From Hamadaea sp. (GTDB lineage: Bacteria > Actinomycetota > Actinomycetes > Mycobacteriales > Micromonosporaceae): a DNA stretch of 64,000 bases. A program made the position numbers and the translations under genes. The stretch spans positions 1 through 64,000 of the forward strand of contig NZ_JABFVK010000025.1 of the NCBI RefSeq assembly GCF_013362815.1, written 5' to 3'. Below the pieces are notes generated by a model that had not been told where the DNA came from, made no database searches, and saw only the letters and a list, made by a program, of their open reading frames with translations. This document shows positions 18,068-25,864 of this stretch, piece by piece; the first letter of the stretch is position 1; each line of letters starts with the position of its first letter.

Positions 18068-18802
18068 CTAGACGAGGCGTACGCGAACCCGACGGTTCGC
18101 CTTGCCCTTGCTCTCCACTTTGACGACCTGCACCTTGCCGACCGCCGACGTCGAGGCGACGTGAGTGCCGCCGTCGGCCTGCACGTCGAGTCCGACGATG
18201 TCGACGATCCGGATCTCGGCCTCCTCCGCCGGGATCAGGTTCGACTGGGTGCGGATGATGTCGGGCAGCGCGAGCGCCTCGTCCCGGGCAAGCACCTTGG
18301 TCACGACCTTGCGGTCGGCCACGATCTCGGCGTTGACCAGCTCTTCCAGCCGGGCCTTGAAGTCGCCGGGCACCTCGGGGAGGTTGAAGTCCATCCGCGC
18401 CTCGCCGGGTTCCATGTTGCCGCCGGTCACCAACGCGCCGAAGTCCCGGAACACCACCCCGCAGAGGATGTGCAGGCCGGAGTGCGTACGCATGAGCAGA
18501 GAACGCCGCTCGTCCGCGACCGCGCCCACGACCTGGGCGCCGACCGGCGGGATCGGGTCGCCTTCGACCGGGATCAAGTACAGGTCGTCGCCTTTGCGCG
18601 TCCCGGCGATGCGGGTCTCCACGCCCTGCCACAACAGCACGCCGTGGTCCGGCGGCTGGCCGCCGCCGCCCGGGTAGAACGCCGACCGATCCAGCACGAT
18701 GCCGGTCTCGGGGTCCGCGGCGACCACGGTGCACTCCCACTCGCGCAGGGTGGGGTCCGGCAAGTCCAAGCGGTCGGTACGCCCATGGCGTGTGACACCC
18801 AT
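18068..18802 (-). CDS. Alanyl-tRNA editing protein (AlaX family)
   Basis: A 244-residue stand-alone editing domain that hydrolyses mischarged Ser- or Gly-tRNA(Ala). Start at MGVTRHGRTDRLDL; the frame upstream lacks conserved sequence. The N-terminal beta-barrel contains RSAFYPGGGGQPPDHGVL. The zinc/active-site motif HSGLH is present in MRTHSGLHILCGVVF. The second metal motif, usually CGGTH, reads ADGGTHVAST, so the cysteine position is Asp. Overall length suits a medium-length AlaX. It is followed by the EI24 gene and preceded by the hydrolase gene. Confidence 0.92.
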   Translation of the reverse strand: MGVTRHGRTDRLDLPDPTLREWECTVVAADPETGIVLDRSAFYPGGGGQPPDHGVLLWQGVETRIAGTRKGDDLYLIPVEGDPIPPVGAQVVGAVADERRSLLMRTHSGLHILCGVVFRDFGALVTGGNMEPGEARMDFNLPEVPGDFKARLEELVNAEIVADRKVVTKVLARDEALALPDIIRTQSNLIPAEEAEIRIVDIVGLDVQADGGTHVASTSAVGKVQVVKVESKGKANRRVRVRLV

Positions 18803-18846
18803 GCGGGCGAGCCTACTCCCGAGCTGTGCCCGGAGTCGGAACGAAG

Positions 18847-19734
18847 TCAGTCGTTGAGGAACGAGGAGATGCGCTCGCGAAGTTCTGCGCGTTCGGTCCA
18901 GAGCAGCGCCGGGCGCTGATAGATCTGCACCTGCGCGTTGGGCAGCGCATCGGCGAGCTCCTCGGCCACTCCGACCGGATGCAGTTCGTCGCCGAGGCAG
19001 CCGATCACCAGCGCCGGAGCCTTGACCTTCGCCAACGGGGCGACATCGGTGATCGCGGCCTGCTCGGCGAACGCGGCGACACCGGGGGCCAGCCCGTCGC
19101 GCAACAGCGCGTCCAGCCGCTGCCGCACATACGCCCACCCGGGAGCGGCGTTGCGGAACGTCTTCGGCACCTCCGCCACCAGTTGGTTGGCGAGCTGGCC
19201 GATGTCGCCGCTGTTGAGCGCCTCCAGCAGGGTGGTGATCCGGTCCTGGCTCGCCGTCGAGGCCCGATGGGTCAGGACGGCCGGCAGGACGAAGACCAGT
19301 CGCTCGAAGCGGTCGGGCGAGTCGATGAGCAGCCGAGTCAGCGCACCCGCGCCCAGGCTCACGCCGAGCGCCCGGGTAGCGCCGGACAAGTCGGCGACCG
19401 CTCGCAGATCACGGGTGAGGTCGGCATAGGTCCAGTCGCCGGGTGGGGCGGCAGACCGGCCGTGCCCCCGGAACTGGAAGAACACTCGCCGCCCGGCGAC
19501 ACCGCTGCCATAGACCCTGGTCTCGGGTATGCCTTGAGCGAGCCCGTGCGCGAAGACGGTCACGGGATCGCCGATGCCGGTGACGAGCCGTTCCAGCATC
19601 ACACCGTGCGGCGTGGCGACCAGCTCGGTCGGGGCCGCGAGCGGGGCCGGGCGGGCCGATCGGGGCGCCCCGTACCGCGGCCGCACCCGCCGGGGTGTGC
19701 CGTCCGGCGGCGGCGGCCAGCGGAACTGGTTCAC
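18847..19734 (-). CDS. Alpha/beta-fold hydrolase
   Basis: A 295-residue alpha/beta hydrolase. The oxyanion region is VTVFAHGLAQGI, the FFQFRGHGRSAAP strand-loop is typical, and the nucleophile elbow is GVSLGAGAL with Ser as nucleophile. The late acid/His region is VIGCLGDELHPVGVAEELADALPN. The N-terminal 30 residues are Pro/Arg-rich. GTG start, with a four-base GTGA overlap with the preceding DUF2516 gene, indicating an operon with the XRE/HbhA-like genes upstream. No lid domain identifies the substrate. Confidence 0.88.
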   Translation of the reverse strand: MNQFRWPPPPDGTPRRVRPRYGAPRSARPAPLAAPTELVATPHGVMLERLVTGIGDPVTVFAHGLAQGIPETRVYGSGVAGRRVFFQFRGHGRSAAPPGDWTYADLTRDLRAVADLSGATRALGVSLGAGALTRLLIDSPDRFERLVFVLPAVLTHRASTASQDRITTLLEALNSGDIGQLANQLVAEVPKTFRNAAPGWAYVRQRLDALLRDGLAPGVAAFAEQAAITDVAPLAKVKAPALVIGCLGDELHPVGVAEELADALPNAQVQIYQRPALLWTERAELRERISSFLND

Positions 19735-20051
19735 CAGCGACCCTCCATGAGTTCTCGGAAGCCCGAGCGCAGCTGGAGGAGGTAGTAGCCGGTGAAGCCG
19801 AGCCCGATCAGGCCCAGCATGAACAGCGATCCAAGTACGCCGAAGAACAGCGTGATGATCAGGGACAGGATGAGGATGACCAGCCAGCCGCCCTTGGGGA
19901 TGGGCGTGCCGAGGGCCGTGAAGGCGTCCGGCCGCTGCATCGCGCAGTGGATCAACGCCCAGGCCTCCAGGATGATCGCCGCGACGTTGATGATCAGGTT
20001 CAACCAGCCCACGATGGTGTTGGCGAAGTACGACGACGTAACCAGTCCCAT
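19731..20051 (-). CDS. DUF2516 family small membrane protein
   Basis: A 106-residue protein starting MGLVTSSYFANTIVGWLNL, with two transmembrane helices (VGWLNLIINVAAIILEAWALIH and WLVILILSLIITLFFGVLGSLFML) joined by a loop containing AMQRPDAFTALG. This matches DUF2516, found downstream of HbhA-like genes in mycobacteria (Rv0476). The ATG is chosen over an upstream frame that overlaps the hairpin at 20070-20106. Function unknown. Its stop overlaps the hydrolase start. Confidence 0.88.
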   Translation of the reverse strand: MGLVTSSYFANTIVGWLNLIINVAAIILEAWALIHCAMQRPDAFTALGTPIPKGGWLVILILSLIITLFFGVLGSLFMLGLIGLGFTGYYLLQLRSGFRELMEGRW

Positions 20052-20069
20052 GCCGCCAAGAGTATGCAA

Positions 20070-20106
20070 CCGGGGTCGTCCTCGCACATCACGAGGACGA
20101 CCCCGG
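20070..20106 (-). terminator. Perfect 15-bp hairpin between the HbhA-like and DUF2516 genes
   Basis: CCGGGGTCGTCCTCG / CGAGGACGACCCCGG with a 7-nt loop. It lies within the presumed operon just after the HbhA-like stop. It may partly terminate transcription, or stabilise the upstream mRNA and lower DUF2516 expression. Confidence 0.8.
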
Positions 20107-20120
20107 CAGTCGCGTGTTCC

Positions 20121-20579
20121 TTACTTCTCCGGCGCGGCCTTCGGCTTCCGGGCGGCGGCCGGCTTGGCGGTGGGCTTCGGCGTGACGGGCGCCTCCGGGT
20201 CGGCGACGGCCTGCGCGGCCGGTTCGACGATCTCGGATTCGACCACGGTGGCCGGCGCGTCGGTGTCGACCACCCGCTCACCCCGGGCGACGAGGTCGCC
20301 GTAGAGGGCGGTCGCCTTCTCGGCGGCCTTCTGCGCGTTGGTCACGAGCACGGTGCGGATGCGCTCGACGTCGACCTTGCCGGTCAGCTCGGCGGCCTTC
20401 TCCGTGGCCTGAGCCCGCAGCGACGGACCCTGCTCACGCAACTGGCCGGCCTTCGTACGCAGCTGCTCGGCGAGCGCCGGGATCTTCTTCAGCTGCTCGA
20501 CGGCCAGGTCGCCGATTCCGGCGGCGGCGTACACGGCGCTCGAGTGCTTCTGATCGTTCTTGTCGGTCGTGGTGCTCAC
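20121..20579 (-). CDS. HbhA-like coiled-coil protein with Ala/Pro/Lys-rich tail
   Basis: A 152-residue protein resembling mycobacterial heparin-binding haemagglutinin. The central residues 15-100 are a predicted coiled coil (LAVEQLKKIPALAEQLRTKAGQLREQ, then AEKAAELTGKVDVERIRTVL). The C-terminus is low-complexity and rich in P, K and A (PKPTAKPAAARKPKAAPEK), the region that carries heparin binding in HbhA. GTG start, overlapping the XRE stop by four bases (GTGA). The order XRE / HbhA-like / DUF2516 is the same as Rv0474-Rv0476. In non-pathogens it may act in envelope or lipid organisation. Confidence 0.8.
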   Translation of the reverse strand: MSTTTDKNDQKHSSAVYAAAGIGDLAVEQLKKIPALAEQLRTKAGQLREQGPSLRAQATEKAAELTGKVDVERIRTVLVTNAQKAAEKATALYGDLVARGERVVDTDAPATVVESEIVEPAAQAVADPEAPVTPKPTAKPAAARKPKAAPEK

Positions 20580-20965
20580 TGGTAGTCCTCCTCAACGGCG
20601 CTTTCGGCGGCGCCGGCGTCGTCGCGGTCGGTGTCCCGCGCGTTCTCCCGGCGAAATGTCTCGTAGATCTGGGTCAGGGACTGCTTCTGCGCCAGAGTCA
20701 GCTCAGGGTCGGCCGCGATGGCGGCGATGACGCCATGCGTGTCCTCCTTGCCGAGCAGTCCCGCGCGCAGGTACATCGCCGGAGTCGAGACCCGTAGCGC
20801 GCCCGCGATGGAGGCGAGCACCTCCGCGCTCGGCTTCCGCAGCCCACGCTCGATCTGGCTGATGTACGCGTTGCTGACACCGGCCTGCTCGGCGAGCTGC
20901 CGGAGCGAGATCTTGGCGTTCTCGCGCAGGTCCTTGATGAAGGAGCCGATGTCGGGCGTATGCAC
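20576..20965 (-). CDS. XRE-family helix-turn-helix regulator (Rv0474-like)
   Basis: A 129-residue protein. The N-terminal HTH reads IGSFIKDLRENAKISLRQLAEQAGVSNAYISQIERGLRKPSAEVLASIAGAL, a textbook Cro/C1-type domain. The C-terminal half is helical and charged, with ELTLAQKQSLTQIYETFRREN. GTG start. A dense set of inverted repeats (20989-21023) lies 24 bp upstream, which suggests it represses its own operon. Translationally coupled to the HbhA-like gene. Confidence 0.93.
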   Translation of the reverse strand: MHTPDIGSFIKDLRENAKISLRQLAEQAGVSNAYISQIERGLRKPSAEVLASIAGALRVSTPAMYLRAGLLGKEDTHGVIAAIAADPELTLAQKQSLTQIYETFRRENARDTDRDDAGAAESAVEEDYQ

Positions 20966-20988
20966 TCACCCAAGGTAGGCCGAGGTGT

Positions 20989-21023
20989 TAACTCTTGCAA
21001 GCATATTGCTAACAAGAGTTAGC
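20989..21023 (-). promoter_or_regulatory. Nested inverted-repeat operator upstream of the XRE gene
   Basis: A 9-bp perfect inverted repeat TAACTCTTG-N15-CAAGAGTTA (20989-21021), overlapping a second one GCTAAC-AAGA-GTTAGC (21008-21023). It overlaps the likely promoter. Probable binding site for the adjacent regulator (inference). Confidence 0.7.
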
Positions 21024-21027
21024 AGGG

Positions 21028-21987
21028 TCACCAGGTCGCCCGGACCGCCCCGACTCGCTCTCCCCCGCCGAGCAGCGGAAACTCCGTCAACTCCGAGAGT
21101 ACGGGCGCTTCGACGCCGAGGCGGCGCAACGCGCTCACCACGATCGGCATCCGCGCCCGCATACCACCGTCGTCGATCTTCACCGCGACTGCGCCCACTC
21201 CGGGGACGGCCAACGCGTGGACACCCTCCGCGCCGCCCTTCGACAACAACCCCGGTACGCCGGTCATGAGGCGGTCGTCGTCCTGCCCCGTGCCGCTCAC
21301 CAATTCCGGGTACGCCCGCATGGCGTCGGCGACCGACCGCTCCGCCGACCCGGCCGGAGCCTGGACCAGCGCCAGGAACGCCCGCGCCAGTCCGGTCAGC
21401 GAGACGGCGAGGACCGGGGCGCCGCAGCCGTCGACTCCGGTCGCCGCCACCGACTCGCCCGCGAACGACTCGACCGCGTCCCGCAGCCGCTCCTGCAACG
21501 GGTGCTCGGGATCGAGGTAGCCCTCGGTCGCCCAGCCGGCCGCGAGGCAGGTGAGCAACATGCCCGTGTGCTTGCCGGAACAGTTCATGTACACGCGCTC
21601 GGCATGGCCGCCCGCGCGCAGCACATCGGCCTTCGCCTTCTCGTCCAGGGGAAGATCCGGCGGGCAGCGCAGCGCCGACTCGTCTACGCCGGCCGACCGC
21701 AGCAGTGCGCGTACTCGTGAAATGTGAAAGTCCTGGCCGAAGTGACTCGCGGCGGTGAGGGCGAGATCAGCCGGGTCGGTGAGCCGCAGCCCCGCGCGGA
21801 GCATGCCCACGGCCTGCAGGGGTTTGTTCGCCGAGCGCGGGAAGATCGGGCCCTCGACGTCGCCCGCGGCCGCGACCCGCGTGCCCTCGGCGTCGAGGAC
21901 GACCACCGAACCACGGTGCAGCCCTTCGACGAAGCCCGACCGCACTACCTCGGCGAGCAGCTCGCCACCCTGATACGTCTTGCCCAT
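21028..21987 (-). CDS. Asparaginase (L-asparaginase II / thermolabile family)
   Basis: A 319-residue enzyme hydrolysing asparagine to aspartate and ammonia. It belongs to the family of Rhizobium etli type asparaginases, distinct from E. coli AnsA/AnsB. Characteristic segments are FPRSANKPLQAVGML, TAASHFGQDFHISRVRALL, YMNCSGKHTGMLLTC with the conserved Cys, Ser and Lys, GVDGCGAP, and a late LLSKGGAEGVHALA and AVKIDDGGMRAR. ATG at 21987, with a TACCCT hexamer six bases upstream, suggesting a leaderless mRNA. It diverges from the nitroreductase gene, the two starts being only 18 bp apart. Confidence 0.92.
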   Translation of the reverse strand: MGKTYQGGELLAEVVRSGFVEGLHRGSVVVLDAEGTRVAAAGDVEGPIFPRSANKPLQAVGMLRAGLRLTDPADLALTAASHFGQDFHISRVRALLRSAGVDESALRCPPDLPLDEKAKADVLRAGGHAERVYMNCSGKHTGMLLTCLAAGWATEGYLDPEHPLQERLRDAVESFAGESVAATGVDGCGAPVLAVSLTGLARAFLALVQAPAGSAERSVADAMRAYPELVSGTGQDDDRLMTGVPGLLSKGGAEGVHALAVPGVGAVAVKIDDGGMRARMPIVVSALRRLGVEAPVLSELTEFPLLGGGERVGAVRATW

Positions 21988-21993
21988 AGTGGC

Positions 21994-21999
21994 AGGGTA
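21994..21999 (-). promoter_or_regulatory. -10-like TACCCT immediately upstream of asparaginase
   Basis: Spaced six bases from the ATG, implying transcription starts at or near the start codon. It sits inside the 18-bp divergent gap shared with the nitroreductase gene. Confidence 0.5.
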
Positions 22000-22005
22000 G
22001 AGGGC

Positions 22006-22617
22006 ATGGAATTCCGCGATGTCGTCGCCCGGCGGCGGATGGTGCGCAGCTACGACCCCGACCGGCCGGTCCCCCCGGAGATCGTCGATGAGCTGCTGCG
22101 ACACGCGACCCACGCGCCGAGCGCGGGCTTCTCCCAAGGCTGGGCCTTCCTGGTGCTGGACACTCCGGCCACAGTGACCTCGTTCTGGACCGCGACGATC
22201 GCACCGGACGCCGGCCCACCCGACTCCTGGCTCCGCGGTATGCGCACAGCACCCGTGATCATCGTGCCGCTGTCCTGCAAAGACGCCTACCTGGACCGGT
22301 ACGCCGAGCCGGACAAGGGCTGGACCGACCGTGACGAGTCCCGGTGGCCGGTCCCGTACTGGCATGTCGACGCGGGGATGGCGGCGCTGATGATGCTGCT
22401 CAGCGCGGTCGACAACGGGCTCGGCGCGTGCTTCTTCGGCATCCCGCCCGCGCGTGTTTCCGCCTTCCGCGACGCCTTCGACGTGCCTGACGCCTATACG
22501 CCGATCGGCGCGATCACCGTCGGGTATCGGGCCGCCGATCGGCGGTCGCCTTCGCTCCGGCGGGGACGGCGGGGGCTCGACGAGGTCGTGCATCGCGGGC
22601 GCTTCACCGCCCGCTGA
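22006..22617 (+). CDS. Nitroreductase-family flavoprotein
   Basis: A 203-residue FMN-dependent oxidoreductase. The N-terminal FMN-phosphate motif is FRDVVARRRMVRSYDPDRPVP and is followed by LRHATHAPSAGFSQGWAFLVL. The helix GMAALMMLLSAVDNGLGACFFGI and the C-terminal PIGAITVGYRA are typical. Start ATG with GGGTAGAGGG upstream; the frame further upstream overlaps the divergent asparaginase gene. The physiological substrate cannot be inferred. The downstream flank carries repeat element copy B. Confidence 0.9.
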   Translation: MEFRDVVARRRMVRSYDPDRPVPPEIVDELLRHATHAPSAGFSQGWAFLVLDTPATVTSFWTATIAPDAGPPDSWLRGMRTAPVIIVPLSCKDAYLDRYAEPDKGWTDRDESRWPVPYWHVDAGMAALMMLLSAVDNGLGACFFGIPPARVSAFRDAFDVPDAYTPIGAITVGYRAADRRSPSLRRGRRGLDEVVHRGRFTAR

Positions 22618-22642
22618 CCTGCGCGCCTTTCCAGGAGCGTCG

Positions 22643-22775
22643 CTCTCCGCGCCCGCCCTCTCCGCGCCCGCCCTCTCCGCGCCCGCCCTCTCCGCGCGAT
22701 CATGAACTTTCGGGCGTGATCGACCGGCGTGTCGTGTCCGCACGGCCCTGATCGTTCCCACGAGCAGGTGATCGA
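22643..22775 (+). repeat. Composite repeat element, copy B
   Basis: About 3.7 tandem copies of the 15-mer CTCTCCGCGCCCGCC (22643-22697) run directly into the core CGATCATGAAC...CGTGATCGACCGGCGTGTCGTG...CCTGATCGTTCC...TGATCGA (22697-22775). It occupies most of the 202-bp gap between the convergent nitroreductase and epimerase genes. Same architecture as copies A and C. Confidence 0.88.
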
Positions 22776-22819
22776 CAAGACCGGCGCGCGACAAGACGAC
22801 AGGCCCAACGGGGCGGCGG

Positions 22820-23728
22820 TCAGTGCGGCGTAATGCCCCACGAGGCCGACCAAAGCTCACCAGGCTTGAGCACGATGAGGTCACGCCCGGAGCGCAGCGC
22901 GTCCGGCGGGCAGGTCATCGGCTCGACGGCGATCGATCGGCGACGACGCGGCGGAGCCACGCTGTCCGCGGAGTACACCTGCCACCAGCCGAAGGAGGCG
23001 TCCGCCCAGATGCTGGTCACCGGGCCGTCCGGGCCGCCGAGCACGACCGCGTGCCGCCCGTTGTCCCCGCGGATGACGTCGCCGAACGCGGTGTCGAGCC
23101 GACTCGCGCCGATTCGCTTCGCCGTCGTGTAGTCCCACTCCGAGCCCGCCACCTTGGCCGCGCCGATCGGCAGGCTGCGGCCGTCCACCAGCAGCCGGGA
23201 CCGCGCGGGCCCGGTCAGCCAGGTGTCGTCGACGCTGCCGGCCGGCCTCAGATAGGGGTGGACGCCCAGGCCGAACGGAGCCGGCTCCGCGGCGGTGTCG
23301 GTCGCGCCGTGCGTCACCGTCAGACCGTCGCCGGCCAGCTCATAGCGGGTGGTCAGGCTCAAACTCCACGGGTACGCCGGACGCGCGGCGAGTTCCAGGC
23401 CGAGCGTCAGGTGTGACGGGCCCTGGTCGAGCAGCCGCCACGGCACCCACCGGGCGAGGCCGTGGATCGCGCTGTGCGTCACCGGTTCGGAGAGCGGCAG
23501 CTGATAGGTGTTGCCGCCGAAGGCGTACTGCCCGTCGCGCAGGCGGTTGGGCCAGGGCGTCAGGATCTGGCCCGCGCCGGCGGGGCAGATCTCGTCCTCG
23601 GCGTACCCGTCGAGGATGTCGCGGTCACCGGCCCGATAGGTCCGCAGGCCTCCGCCGACCTCCACGACTGTGGCGGTCTGGTCGGCGAAGCCGATCGTCC
23701 ATTGTGTGCCCGACGGCGCTTGTGGCAT
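22820..23728 (-). CDS. Aldose 1-epimerase family protein
   Basis: A 302-residue galactose-mutarotase-like beta-sandwich enzyme that interconverts anomers of sugars. Family motifs include GQILTPWPNRLRDGQY, HSAIHGLARWVPW with the first catalytic His, FGLGVHPYLRPAG with the second His, and SIAVEPMTCPPDAL with the general-base Glu. Start ATG at MPQAPSG. It lies 9 bp downstream of the MFS gene on the same strand. Sugar specificity is unknown. Confidence 0.92.
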   Translation of the reverse strand: MPQAPSGTQWTIGFADQTATVVEVGGGLRTYRAGDRDILDGYAEDEICPAGAGQILTPWPNRLRDGQYAFGGNTYQLPLSEPVTHSAIHGLARWVPWRLLDQGPSHLTLGLELAARPAYPWSLSLTTRYELAGDGLTVTHGATDTAAEPAPFGLGVHPYLRPAGSVDDTWLTGPARSRLLVDGRSLPIGAAKVAGSEWDYTTAKRIGASRLDTAFGDVIRGDNGRHAVVLGGPDGPVTSIWADASFGWWQVYSADSVAPPRRRRSIAVEPMTCPPDALRSGRDLIVLKPGELWSASWGITPH

Positions 23729-23737
23729 GGGCGAACC

Positions 23738-24997
23738 TTAACCGACTGTTCGCGGCTTCGTATACCGGACCAACGAAGGCACGATCGCGCCGAGCGTGAC
23801 GACAAGCAGCACACACGCGACGCCGCCGCCGACCCAGGCTCCCGTCACGCCGAAGGCGGCCGCGGTCGCACCGGCGCGTAGGTCGCCGAGGCGGGGTCCG
23901 CCGACGACGACCGCTGTGCGTACGCCTTGGACTCGGCCGCGCAGCTCGTCAGGGCACGCCTCGAGCATGATGATGTTCCGGTAGACCGAGCTGACCAGGT
24001 CGAACACTCCGCCGATGGCGAGCAGCAGGACGACCAGCCAGAGCTGACGGGCGAACCCGGCCGCCGCGACCGCCGCTCCCCAACCGGCCACCGCCGCGAG
24101 CAGAGCCAGGCCCTGACGGCGTACGCGCGAGATCCAGCCCGAGGTGAGCCCGGCCGCCACGGTGCCGATGGCGATCGCCGCGTAGAGCCAGCCGACCGCA
24201 GCCCCGTCGCCGCCGAAGCGTTCCGCCCCCAGCTGCGGGAACAGTGCTCTCGGCAGGGCCACCACCATCGCGACCAGGTCGACCGCGAACGAGACGAGCA
24301 GGATCGGCGTACGCAGCAAGAAGCCGAAGCCGTCCACGATGCTCCGCCAGCCCGCCGGGGCGGCACTGTCGTGCGCGGGCAACTGCGGCAGCCGATAAGT
24401 GGCCCAGAGACTGGCCGTGAAGAGCAACGCGTCGAACAGGTACGCCACCGTCAGCCCACCGCGCCCGGGAGCCAGCGCGAGCAGCATGCCCGCCGCGAGC
24501 GGCCCGAACACGATCATCGTGTTCATCATCGTGAAGTTGAGTGTGGTCGCCGAGGCCAGATCCTCCTCGCCGACGAGCCGGGGCAGGATCGACTGCCGGG
24601 TCGGCGTCGAGACGGCGAATCCGGTGGTCTGCACGAACAGCGCGATCAGCAGCAGCACCGGGTTGACCAGTCCGGTCACCGTCGACACGAAGAGGAACAG
24701 GGTCGCCAGCCAGACGATGACCGACGAGGTCAGCAGCAGGCGACGGCGGTCCATCGCGTCGGCGTACGCCCCGCCCCAGATCGAGAACACGAGCATGGGC
24801 ACGAAGCCGGCCAGTCCCAGCAGACCGACCCACAGCGAGGACTTCGTCAGCGCGTACATCTGCACCGGCACGGCGACCGCCGTGAACTGGGCGCCGAAGA
24901 AGCCGAACGCGTTGCCCACGAAGACACGGCGATACGTCGTGTGCCGCAGCGGTGTCAGGTCGATGAGGAACCGGCGGGCGAGGGGGGTCGCCGTCAC
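23738..24997 (-). CDS. MFS transporter
   Basis: A 419-residue major facilitator with about 12 helices. The motif-A-like loop is [18 protein letters not shown] after helix 2-3, and [34 protein letters not shown] is typical of EntS/MFS_3-type exporters. I chose the GTG whose GTGA overlaps the pdxH stop by four bases; the frame continues upstream without conservation. Probable drug or siderophore efflux; substrate unknown. In an operon with pdxH upstream and the epimerase downstream. Confidence 0.9.
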   Translation of the reverse strand: MTATPLARRFLIDLTPLRHTTYRRVFVGNAFGFFGAQFTAVAVPVQMYALTKSSLWVGLLGLAGFVPMLVFSIWGGAYADAMDRRRLLLTSSVIVWLATLFLFVSTVTGLVNPVLLLIALFVQTTGFAVSTPTRQSILPRLVGEEDLASATTLNFTMMNTMIVFGPLAAGMLLALAPGRGGLTVAYLFDALLFTASLWATYRLPQLPAHDSAAPAGWRSIVDGFGFLLRTPILLVSFAVDLVAMVVALPRALFPQLGAERFGGDGAAVGWLYAAIAIGTVAAGLTSGWISRVRRQGLALLAAVAGWGAAVAAAGFARQLWLVVLLLAIGGVFDLVSSVYRNIIMLEACPDELRGRVQGVRTAVVVGGPRLGDLRAGATAAAFGVTGAWVGGGVACVLLVVTLGAIVPSLVRYTKPRTVG

Positions 24998-25662
24998 GGA
25001 GCCAAGCGTTCCACGATCCACTCGTCGTGATCAAGAGTCGTCCCAGGTCTCCGGAAGCGGAGCCGGTCGTGCAGGCGGGACGGCCGGCCCTGCCAGAACT
25101 CCACGGTGTCGGGTTCGATCCGGTAGCCGCCCCAGTGCGGCGGGGGTGGCACGTCGTCGCCGAACCGCTCGGCGTACGCCTCCCACGCCTCCTCCAACGT
25201 CTCGCGCCCGTCGATCACCGAGGACTGCGGGCTGGCCCAGGCCCCGAGTTGCGACCCGCGTGGGCGTTCGGCGAAGTACGCCGCGGTCTCCGCACGCGGT
25301 ACGCGTACCGCCCGGCCGCTGACGATCACCTGGCGCTGCATCGCATGCCAGGGGAACAGCAGGCTCGCGTACGGGTTTGCGTCGAGTTCGCCGCCCTTGC
25401 GGGAGGTGTAGTTGGTGAAGAAGGTGAACCCCACCTCGTCGTACGCCTTGAGCAGCACCGTACGCGCGCTGGGCCGCCCGTCGGGAGCGGCGGTCGCGAC
25501 GATCATCGCGTTCGGCTCCGGGAGCCCGGCGTCGACGGCGTCGGCCAGCCAGGCGGCGAACTGGGCGTGCCAGGTCGCGGCGAGGTCGGTCTCGAGCAGC
25601 GTGTCGAGCCGGTAGTCGCGGCGCATGTGCGGGAGGTCGGGTGTGTTCGTGGTCACGCTCAC
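24994..25662 (-). CDS. pdxH: Pyridoxamine 5'-phosphate oxidase
   Basis: A 222-residue FMN enzyme that oxidises PNP/PMP to pyridoxal 5'-phosphate. Start chosen at the GTG giving [24 protein letters not shown]; the longer frame is unconserved. Key segments are [67 protein letters not shown], and the C-terminal [29 protein letters not shown]-rich segment directly upstream may be the -10. Diverges from the citrate synthase gene across 202 bp. Confidence 0.96.
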   Translation of the reverse strand: MSVTTNTPDLPHMRRDYRLDTLLETDLAATWHAQFAAWLADAVDAGLPEPNAMIVATAAPDGRPSARTVLLKAYDEVGFTFFTNYTSRKGGELDANPYASLLFPWHAMQRQVIVSGRAVRVPRAETAAYFAERPRGSQLGAWASPQSSVIDGRETLEEAWEAYAERFGDDVPPPPHWGGYRIEPDTVEFWQGRPSRLHDRLRFRRPGTTLDHDEWIVERLAP

Positions 25663-25864
25663 ATACTCATACACGTCGCCGGCTTTGCTCGAAGATGTGT
25701 CGTCACCAGCGGATCCGAACGGAGTTTCGCAGCAAAACCCGGTGTAAAGCGGGAGAATGTCGCTTGTCGCCGCCCTGCGAGGCTCGCCTCGACGCCCTTC
25801 GTGGGGGCAAGATGTGCGCTGAACGACCACTCACCACGGAGAGTCCCATAGGGAGTAGAGCGGA

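Noticed and set aside
22643-22697. Possible CRISPR array
   Set aside because: The 15-bp CTCTCCGCGCCCGCC units are contiguous with no spacers, and no cas genes are present.
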